Notes under the pieces: model-generated
Told to the model about the DNA's origin: nothing
What the model saw: only the letters and a program-made list of their open reading frames with translations
The model's database searches: none
Shown here: in pieces, positions 22,877-27,759 of the stretch
Layout: each line of letters starts with the position of its first letter
How positions within the stretch are numbered: the stretch's first letter is position 1
Program-made: the position numbers and the translations under genes
Assembly (NCBI GenBank): GCA_035938215.1
Contig: DASZHC010000055.1
Coordinates: 1-27,759 of the forward strand
Direction of reading: 5' to 3'
Source: DASZHC01 sp035938215
GTDB taxonomy: Bacteria > Verrucomicrobiota > Verrucomicrobiia > Chthoniobacterales > JAFAMB01
DNA: 27,759 bases

Positions 22877-24004
22877 ATGAAGTCGCAGTCCACCCCTACG
22901 AATCCTTCCCCCAACCAACTCGAAAATCCTCCCCTGCCCCGCAAACGTGTGACCCTGAGCGATGTCGCAAACCATGTCGGGGTCGGTCTGATGACGGTTT
23001 CCCGCGCTCTTCGAAAACCCGAGATGGTTTCAGAACCCCTCCGGGGAAAGATTCTACACGCGGTCGACGAATTGGGTTACGTCCGCAACCGCGTTGCGAG
23101 CGGCTTGGCTTCCGGCACCGCGAAGGTCGTTCCCATCATCATCCCTTCGTTACTTCATTCTGTGTACGTTCCGTTTCTGCAAGGGGTCTACTCCGTACTG
23201 GCGCAACATGGCTACCAGATTATTCTTGGCACCACGGAATACCTTGTCTCCGTTGAAGAACAGTTAGTAGAGGCTATGCTGGGCTGGTATCCGGACGGAC
23301 TGCTTCTTTCTGGCGTCGATCACTCCGCCAGGACTGTGGCTGTTCTCAGAAGGGCTCGGATCCCCATCGTTGAGATCATGGACCTGAGCGACGCTCCAAT
23401 GGATATCAACGTCGGATTTTCACACTACAGAGTCGGCGTAGAAGCAGCCGAATATTTTTGTCGAAAGGGGTATACACAAATAGCCTATGCAGGAACTCTA
23501 ACTGAGATTGATCCTCGGAGTGTCAAATGCATAGCCGGCTTCCAAAAAACTCTGAAAGAGTATGGACATCGCTCCGATCTTATCCATCGGAGCAACGAAC
23601 CCTTTTCCATCGCTTTGGGGGGGAGACTCCTGAATGACCTGCTGGAAAAGCATCCGACGATTGAAGCTATTTTTTTTGGAAACGATGATCTCGCTGCCGG
23701 AGCTCTTTTCGAGTGCCAACGGCGGGGCATTAAAGTTCCAGAACAATTGGCGATCATGGGCTTCAACGATCAGGAGATTTCTCGCTCGACCATTCCGGCT
23801 ATTACCTCGGTGTGGACGCCGCGCCTGGAGACAGGGCAACTTGCGGCGCAGATGCTCGTGGAGGAGCTTCACGGCAGAGCGCTAGCGGCGCGGCGAGTCG
23901 ATCTAGGATTCAAGATCATCCAGAGGGAGAGCACCAACCGGGTGCGCAATAACGTTCACTTCTCAGGAACGGGTGGCGGAACGGCAAGAGGAACAAAGAG
24001 TTAG
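22877..24004 (+). CDS. LacI-family regulator, GntR (gluconate repressor)-like
   Basis: The 375-residue protein has a LacI helix-turn-helix at about 25-47 ('VTLSDVANHVGVGLMTVSRALRKPEMVS') and a hinge helix ('LGYVRNRVASGLASG'). A periplasmic-binding-protein-like sensor domain follows, with 'IIIPSLLHSVYVPFLQGVYSVL', 'DGLLLSGVDHSART', 'GRRLL'-type dimer contacts and 'AIMGFNDQEISRSTIPAITSVWTPR'. The spacing 'YVPFLQGVYSVLAQHGYQIILGTTEY' closely recalls GntR of E. coli and pseudomonads, so a sugar acid such as gluconate is the probable ligand. An N-terminal Pro/Asn-rich stretch precedes the helix-turn-helix. Its probable target, an SDR gene, is now a remnant next door. ATG at 22877 was used. The C-terminus after 'STNRVRNNV' is Gly/Thr-rich and may be repeat-extended. 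Confidence 0.93.
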   Translation: MKSQSTPTNPSPNQLENPPLPRKRVTLSDVANHVGVGLMTVSRALRKPEMVSEPLRGKILHAVDELGYVRNRVASGLASGTAKVVPIIIPSLLHSVYVPFLQGVYSVLAQHGYQIILGTTEYLVSVEEQLVEAMLGWYPDGLLLSGVDHSARTVAVLRRARIPIVEIMDLSDAPMDINVGFSHYRVGVEAAEYFCRKGYTQIAYAGTLTEIDPRSVKCIAGFQKTLKEYGHRSDLIHRSNEPFSIALGGRLLNDLLEKHPTIEAIFFGNDDLAAGALFECQRRGIKVPEQLAIMGFNDQEISRSTIPAITSVWTPRLETGQLAAQMLVEELHGRALAARRVDLGFKIIQRESTNRVRNNVHFSGTGGGTARGTKS

Positions 24005-24026
24005 AGATTACGAGAGACCTCAAAAG

Positions 24027-24108
24027 GCGGCTCGCCGGAAGGCTCGCCCTACCGATCACTGGCCACGAGGTCGTATCACGCGGTAGGGCGAAGCTCCTGC
24101 TGAGCCGC
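24027..24108. repeat. Palindromic interspersed repeat
   Basis: The left arm 24027-24054 (gcggctcgcc...ccctaccg) pairs with the right arm 24081-24108 (cggtagggcg...gagccgc), leaving a 26-base loop. The right arm is the exact reverse complement of 7402-7428 over 27 bases, so the two are members of one recent or conserved family. It lies 22 bases after the LacI-type gene and may serve as its terminator. Confidence 0.9.
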
Positions 24109-24370
24109 ATTAACATGAGCCACATTGTCGGTAGTGCCGCATCGGAGATCTGCCCCAACCAAGTTGATGCACCGGATGGTCCGATCTCAAGTTCGTTGCA
24201 CAAGTCACAGAGCCGCAGCTCATTGTGAACGCAGGCCAGGGTTTCAGCGCTACCAGGGCGAGAATGCTCTCCTCGGAAATGCAATCCTGCTTGCCTACAG
24301 ATCATCAAACGACTCAAGAACCTCTAACTCTTTGCCTCTCAAGCGCTTCGACCACCATTTCCTCGAAAGT
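24109..24370. other. Gap without a recognisable gene
   Basis: These 262 bases hold no gene I can support. ggtagtgccgcatcggagat (24130-24149) resembles an arm of the repeats at 3274 and 3478, so the stretch may be a decayed repeat. Open frames across it on both strands have no recognisable features. It separates the regulator (plus) from the convergent unknown membrane protein (minus). Confidence 0.5.
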
Positions 24371-25141
24371 TTATTCCGCCGGCCGGACTTTGACGACAAT
24401 TTCGCCGTTCTCGACGTGAATGGATTCGAGTCGCGCAAGAAACGCATCGCCTTGGGGCAACCTCGCTCTTATTCCCTGCTCCAGCGTTTTCTGGACCGTG
24501 TCGCGATAACCTTGTCCGGTGAAAAGCCACGGAAGCCGATTCCCGTTCCCGAGAATGTCCAAGCCTTTAATCTTCAGTTCATCCTTTTCAACCGCTAAAC
24601 GCGCCGCGATTTTTCCATTGAAAAATCGATTCCGCAAGGACGGGAGTCCGGGGAACTCCGCCATGAAGTCCAAAGGAACGCTAACTTCGGCGACGATCCA
24701 GTCATCGGTCGCCCTGAAACGAAGGTGGGGAATCAGATCGGCATTCTTGTCTTCACTGAAAAACCATGCGTTCAAATCATCTGCGGAAAATCTGAACTCT
24801 GTTCCGGCGCCTTGGACCAAAGCCTTTTCAAAGGTGCCCCACTTCAGCCGTGCTGCATTCTGCTGCGCCGTCGCCGGTATCGGCTCGAAAGTTTGAGGTC
24901 GTGGCGACGTCATCCGATAAATGCCCTGGTACGTCGAATACGCACCCCAGAGAACCGCTCCGGCAATCAGCACACCGACAATAAAAAGCAAGAAGCAGCC
25001 TCCGAGGCAAAATCCGTCCGAGGATCGCGAAGCGAGGCCGCGCCTCCGACCAGCGAGATGTAAGGGTATTAAGGTCGCATTGGGAGCAGCGCCGGTTGGG
25101 CCAGGCGGCCTCGCTATAGAATCCTTGAAAAGCAAAGCCAC
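24371..25141 (-). CDS. Membrane-anchored protein of unknown function with repeat-derived N-terminus
   Basis: I do not recognise this protein. The body has one membrane helix ('GGCFLLFIVGVLIAGAVLWGAYSTYQGIYRM', about 47-77). A soluble domain follows, with 'FSADDLNAWFFSEDKNADLIPHLRF', 'VSVPLDFMAEFPGLPSLRNRFFNGKIAARLAVEKDELKIKGLDI' and a closing 'ESIHVENGEIVVKV'. This is a pattern seen in hypothetical exported proteins that bind lipid or peptidoglycan. The frame runs back without an ATG through the repeat at 25031-25115 to a GTG at 25141, so the first 37 or so residues (Arg/Pro/Gly-rich) are translated repeat. TTG at 25135 is the only other start. Either the gene now borrows its start from the repeat, or insertion has destroyed the real start and the gene is failing. 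Confidence 0.65.
   Translation of the reverse strand: MALLFKDSIARPPGPTGAAPNATLIPLHLAGRRRGLASRSSDGFCLGGCFLLFIVGVLIAGAVLWGAYSTYQGIYRMTSPRPQTFEPIPATAQQNAARLKWGTFEKALVQGAGTEFRFSADDLNAWFFSEDKNADLIPHLRFRATDDWIVAEVSVPLDFMAEFPGLPSLRNRFFNGKIAARLAVEKDELKIKGLDILGNGNRLPWLFTGQGYRDTVQKTLEQGIRARLPQGDAFLARLESIHVENGEIVVKVRPAE
25031..25115. repeat. Palindromic repeat of the agcgaggccgcgcc type inside the 5' end of the unknown membrane gene
   Basis: The left end agcgaggccgcg (25031-25042) pairs with the right end gcggcctcgct (25105-25115). Its first 19 bases equal 140-158 exactly and match 7541-7556 in reverse. The interior, about 60 bases, is unique to this copy. Confidence 0.8.
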
Positions 25142-25208
25142 GTAATGATTAATGTGCAGATACGGAAAAAACTTGACTCACCTTCAACCAGTTCTGCTTT
25201 TCAAGGAT
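25117..25208. repeat. Inverted pair of a dispersed 14-base sequence, downstream of rfbD
   Basis: atccttgaaaagca at 25121-25134 and its exact reverse complement at 25195-25208 enclose 60 bases. The first copy is part of the 20-base tagaatccttgaaaagcaaa (25117-25136), which also occurs at 16793-16812. The second copy stands five bases beyond the rfbD stop. A long stem-loop or the ends of a small non-coding element are both possible. Confidence 0.75.
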
Positions 25209-25213
25209 GCTAG

Positions 25214-26119
25214 TCATTTGCCCCGGAAATATTTCGTTCGGACATAGGTTCGTACGGCATCCTTCCATGAACGCGGAGAGATGCCGGTAATCTCCCGATA
25301 TCTTTGATGATCCATCACGGTATAGACTGGACGGCGAGCTACAAACGAGCTCATCGATTTCAGGGAGATCGGCCAAACGTGATAAGCCTTAAGTGCGATA
25401 CCCGCCTCCAACGCCGCATCCACAGCCAATTGACCATATTCCCGCCAACTGCATCCGCCCGCATTGCAAAGATGAAGGATTCCGGCAATCGGAAATTCAA
25501 AAAGCAGCGGTTCAATCCATTCTGAAAAATCGATAGAATAAGTAGGTGCAGAATATTTATCTTCAATCGCTTCGACATGGTCCTCTCTCATGGCTCGGTC
25601 GAGCAGCATGTCAACAAAGCCCGGCTTATCCGGACCAAATACCCAGGAAACTCGGATTACCAGGTGTCCGTTTGCGGATTGCAGAAGAAGTTCTTCGCCG
25701 AGTTGCTTCGTCTTACCGTAAACGCTAATCGGGTTGGGGGCTTGATCCTCCCGGTAAGGGGACGAAGCACTGCCATCGAAGACATAATCAGTGCTGATAT
25801 GCAGGCATCGCGCCCCCTTCGCCGAACATATTGCCCCGATTTCTCCAACCGCTTCCGCATTTATGCGCTCCGCGGCTTGCGGATGACCTTCGCACCAATC
25901 CAAGTTAGTTGCGGCCGCGGTATTGATGAACAGGTCGAACCCGACGTTTTTGAGTTGCTCGCTCACAGACTCTGCAAGGTCAACCTCCTGCCGCCCAAGC
26001 GCGGTGACTTCGTATTTTCGTGAAAGAGCACGGCAAACAGCGCGGCCGAGTCTTCCGTTCCTTCCCAGGATCGCGATTTTGCGCGTTATCAAGGCCTGTT
26101 GACTCCCATCCATCACCAT
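25214..26119 (-). CDS. rfbD: dTDP-4-dehydrorhamnose reductase
   Basis: The 301-residue enzyme catalyses the last step of dTDP-L-rhamnose synthesis, the reduction of dTDP-4-keto-rhamnose with NADPH. The Rossmann motif GRNGRLG lies at about 19-25. The RfbD signatures follow: 'INTAAATNLDWCEGHPQAAERINAEAV', 'HISTDYVFDGSASSPYREDQAPNPISVYGKTKQLGEE' with the catalytic Tyr-x-x-x-Lys (YGKTK), and 'RVSWVFGP'. The C-terminal part 'RPVYTVMDHQRYREITGI' and 'SWKDAVRTYV' contacts the sugar nucleotide. It is cytoplasmic. ATG at 26119 overlaps the rfbB stop by seven bases, and an ATG two codons on (26113) is an alternative. Rhamnose made here should feed a cell-surface polysaccharide. Confidence 0.95.
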   Translation of the reverse strand: MVMDGSQQALITRKIAILGRNGRLGRAVCRALSRKYEVTALGRQEVDLAESVSEQLKNVGFDLFINTAAATNLDWCEGHPQAAERINAEAVGEIGAICSAKGARCLHISTDYVFDGSASSPYREDQAPNPISVYGKTKQLGEELLLQSANGHLVIRVSWVFGPDKPGFVDMLLDRAMREDHVEAIEDKYSAPTYSIDFSEWIEPLLFEFPIAGILHLCNAGGCSWREYGQLAVDAALEAGIALKAYHVWPISLKSMSSFVARRPVYTVMDHQRYREITGISPRSWKDAVRTYVRTKYFRGK

Positions 26120-27066
26120 GCGTTCCGTCGATACCAGTCGATCGTTTGCTGGAGCCCGGTTTCAAAGTCATAAAGCGGTTTCCAGCCTATTTCACTCCGG
26201 AGCTTGCTCGAATCGATGGCATACCTTCTGTCATGGCCGGGTCGATCCGGAACAAATCGGATCAGTTCCTCACCCTTGCCCAGGTGCGAAAGAATCGATC
26301 GAATCACTTCGAGGTTTTTTCGCTCCGTATCCGCTCCGACGTTATACACTTCGCCCGCGCGACCTTCCATCAGGACATCAAACACCGCCGCGCAATGATC
26401 CTCGACGTGAATCCAGTCGCGCACATTGAGACCGTCTCCATAAACCGGCAACGATCGATCCGAAAGAGCATGAAGAATCATCAAAGGAATTAGCTTTTCG
26501 GGATGTTGATAAGGGCCGTAATTGTTTGAACACCGCGTCACAACAACATCCTGACCGTATGTTTTGTACGCCGCGAGAACGAGCAGGTCGGCGGCTGCCT
26601 TGCTGGCCGAATAAGGCGAACTCGGATTGAGTGGACACCGTTCCGTGAATCGTCCCCTATCCGGCAAAGATCCATAGACCTCGTCTGTTGAGACCTGGAC
26701 AAATCTTTTGACGCCACGTCGTCTTGCCGCATCGAGCAGAGTGGTCGTGCCAACAACATTGGTGTGAATGAAATTTTCCGGTGATCCGATACTGCGATCC
26801 ACGTGGCTTTCCGCAGCAAAATTCACGACCGCGAAATAGCTGTGGTTGGCAAGAACTTCATCCATCCGTTCAGCATCGGCGATGTCAGCCTTAAAGAATT
26901 CGTACCGGTCACCGAAACTGGATGAAAAAGCGGCGCTCGATTCTATGGAGCCTGCATAAGTTAATGCGTCGACATTTGTGATCATCTCGGGCTGGTAATG
27001 ATCCAGAACATACCGAATAAAGTTGCTCCCAATGAACCCGCAGCCACCAGTGACTAATAGACGCAT
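26113..27066 (-). CDS. rfbB: dTDP-glucose 4,6-dehydratase
   Basis: The 317-residue extended SDR converts dTDP-glucose to dTDP-4-keto-6-deoxyglucose, the second step in the dTDP-rhamnose route. Visible family features are the NAD motif GGCGFIGSN (7-15), 'NVDALTYAGS' (31-40), 'NFAAESHVDRSI' (82-93), the catalytic Thr-Asp-Glu in 'VSTDEVYGS' (Thr127, Asp128, Glu129), Tyr152 and Lys156 in 'PYSASKAA', 'RCSNNYGPYQHPEKLIPLMI', 'YGDGLNVRDWIHVEDHC' and 'RPGHDRRYAID'. It is complete though slightly shorter than E. coli RfbB. It overlaps rfbD; rfbA and rfbC are not adjacent. ATG at 27066 gives an N-terminus that starts exactly at the Rossmann strand. Confidence 0.96.
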   Translation of the reverse strand: MRLLVTGGCGFIGSNFIRYVLDHYQPEMITNVDALTYAGSIESSAAFSSSFGDRYEFFKADIADAERMDEVLANHSYFAVVNFAAESHVDRSIGSPENFIHTNVVGTTTLLDAARRRGVKRFVQVSTDEVYGSLPDRGRFTERCPLNPSSPYSASKAAADLLVLAAYKTYGQDVVVTRCSNNYGPYQHPEKLIPLMILHALSDRSLPVYGDGLNVRDWIHVEDHCAAVFDVLMEGRAGEVYNVGADTERKNLEVIRSILSHLGKGEELIRFVPDRPGHDRRYAIDSSKLRSEIGWKPLYDFETGLQQTIDWYRRNAW

Positions 27067-27271
27067 TGTCCGCCATGTATCATCGTCATCCGATCTTGCA
27101 AGACTTTAAGACCAAGAAGGCGTCCCTCGTGTCCCTTTGGCACAATAGCTCCGGCGCGAAGTCCCTTCCTGCACCCTTCGGGGCAAAGCACTGTGCAAAA
27201 AGCCGCTAAGTTGGCGCTTCGGCATCTACCTGTCTGGCCGCAAGAAGACGACAGGCGAGCGTCGGCTACGC

Positions 27272-27649
27272 CTACGCGCCGGGCGGATTGTCGGAGCCGC
27301 GATCTGAGCGCTGCTCGTCTTGAACTGTCAGTTTTTTCACCCTGAGATCTTCCACATCAAGCTGATCGATCTTGAGCTGGCGCAGGTGGACCTGCTTTAT
27401 AAGCAACTCCCGAATAATCAGACGCCCGATGGCCAAAAAGCCAATGGCCAAGCCGCCGATCGCCAGCGCGCCCAGCGCCGCGGCTCCAGCAGCCTTGGCG
27501 CCGGTCGCTTCGGCGATCATAGCGCGAGCGCTCAATGGCTCGATACTGACTACCCGCGCGTCGAGAGTCAAATCATTAACGCCAATTCGCTCCCTTCCCT
27601 TGAGGCATGAACCCATGGAAAACTTTCGAAGCAAGCCCACTCGTTTCAT
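27272..27649 (-). CDS. Pentapeptide-like repeat protein of unknown function
   Basis: The 125-residue protein contains ten uninterrupted five-residue units (about residues 60-109) of the form x-x-Leu-x-Ile/Val: GALAI, GGLAI, GFLAI, GRLII, RELLI, KQVHL, RQLKI, DQLDV, EDLRV, KKLTV. Such a period suggests a right-handed beta-helix like that of pentapeptide-repeat proteins. The first units are wholly hydrophobic (perhaps membrane-facing) and the last are highly charged. The N-terminal part has 'LTLDARVVSIEPLSARAMIAEATGAKAAGAAA', and the tail is acidic and basic without structure. ATG at 27649 was chosen; TTG at 27685 and ATG at 27616 are possible, and none has a good ribosome-binding site. It is not linked to the rfb genes, which read away from it. 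Function is unknown. Confidence 0.6.
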   Translation of the reverse strand: MKRVGLLRKFSMGSCLKGRERIGVNDLTLDARVVSIEPLSARAMIAEATGAKAAGAAALGALAIGGLAIGFLAIGRLIIRELLIKQVHLRQLKIDQLDVEDLRVKKLTVQDEQRSDRGSDNPPGA

Positions 27650-27707
27650 GAGAACACCATTCCACGAATTGACTTGCCAACTCAATGATGTCTCAGCGCA
27701 AAACTGA

Positions 27708-27759
27708 CTACTTCATCACCATCCGCTCCGTCATTGCCTTCTCCACCCGTTGACGCTCA
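27708..27759 (-). CDS. Possible C-terminal end of a gene cut by the window edge
   Basis: A minus-strand frame is open from the edge to a TAG at 27708 and reads 'ERQRVEKAMTERMVMK'. Its helical, charged look suits a protein end, and the strand agrees with the next gene, but 16 codons are too few to be sure. Confidence 0.3.
   Translation of the reverse strand, partial: ERQRVEKAMTERMVMK

Noticed and set aside
23916..24317. Minus-strand open frame of 133 codons after the LacI-type gene
   Set aside because: It overlaps the end of the regulator and the palindromic repeat, and its middle is repeat translation. 'LACVHNELRLCDLC' looks mildly protein-like but no family is recognisable.
25117..25208. 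Intrinsic terminator for rfbD
   Set aside because: The stem is 14 bases but the loop is 60 bases, and the only T-run lies inside the loop, so it does not fit an ordinary terminator.
1..27759. Search by eye for CRISPR arrays, tRNA genes, integrases and phage genes
   Set aside because: No regularly spaced direct repeats, no tRNA-like cloverleaf signature and no recombinase motifs were seen; the repeats present are dispersed palindromes.

Overview
The window looks like a piece of a Verrucomicrobiota chromosome, most likely a soil Chthoniobacterales/Spartobacteria-type genome. This is an inference from three things: gene content (a Bat aerotolerance operon with a batB-batC fusion, a MarR-TolC pair, CbpM/CbpA, a SorC regulator), frequent GTG/TTG starts with weak Shine-Dalgarno sites, and many interspersed palindromic repeats of the 'ggtagggcga...' and 'agcgaggccgcgcc...' types. 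I saw no tRNA, rRNA, CRISPR array or intact transposase. GC is moderate (roughly mid-50s by eye) and even along the window.

Layout. (1) 1-3187, minus strand: pgeF (YfiH-type laccase-fold enzyme), a SorC sugar-responsive regulator, a SAM methyltransferase and a small exported protein, closely spaced and probably one operon. An interspersed repeat lies beyond its end. (2) 3188-5858, minus: marR and tolC, two bases apart, with an operator-like direct repeat upstream. Behind tolC is a decayed stretch with two palindromic repeats where pump genes might be expected. (3) 5968-8818: icd (plus) converges on an AI-2E/PerM family permease (minus). A nested palindromic element fills the gap between their stop codons. 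(4) 9026-16795, plus: moxR, DUF58, a DUF4381-like membrane protein, batA, batB-batC, batD and batE, with 4-base overlaps at most of the later junctions. It is followed by a repeat and a DUF3108 exported protein that takes its start codon from the repeat. (5) 17811-19713, plus: two four-helix DMT/SMR half-transporters and a FemAB/COG3146-like GNAT acyltransferase, joined by ATGA overlaps. (6) 19750-21106, minus: cbpM and cbpA. (7) 21411-22520, plus: an acyl-lipid desaturase. (8) 22553-24004: a LacI/GntR-type regulator divergent from the deleted remnant of a gluconate-5-dehydrogenase-like SDR, with a perfect palindromic operator between them. (9) 24005-25213: more repeats and a membrane-anchored unknown whose N-terminus is read from repeat sequence. 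(10) 25214-27066, minus: rfbB and rfbD of dTDP-rhamnose synthesis. (11) 27067-27759: a ten-unit pentapeptide-repeat protein and a possible gene tail at the edge.

How they work together. The Bat block should make a membrane-bound VWA/MoxR machine for envelope maturation or stress. MarR-TolC and the DMT-DMT-GNAT cassette also point to envelope export or modification, and RfbB/RfbD supply rhamnose for surface polysaccharide. The strongest leads are the DMT-DMT-GNAT cassette as a possible lipid- or carrier-modifying flippase system, and the repeat elements that supply start codons to two neighbouring genes. The regulator left beside its deleted metabolic gene is a clear case of gene decay.
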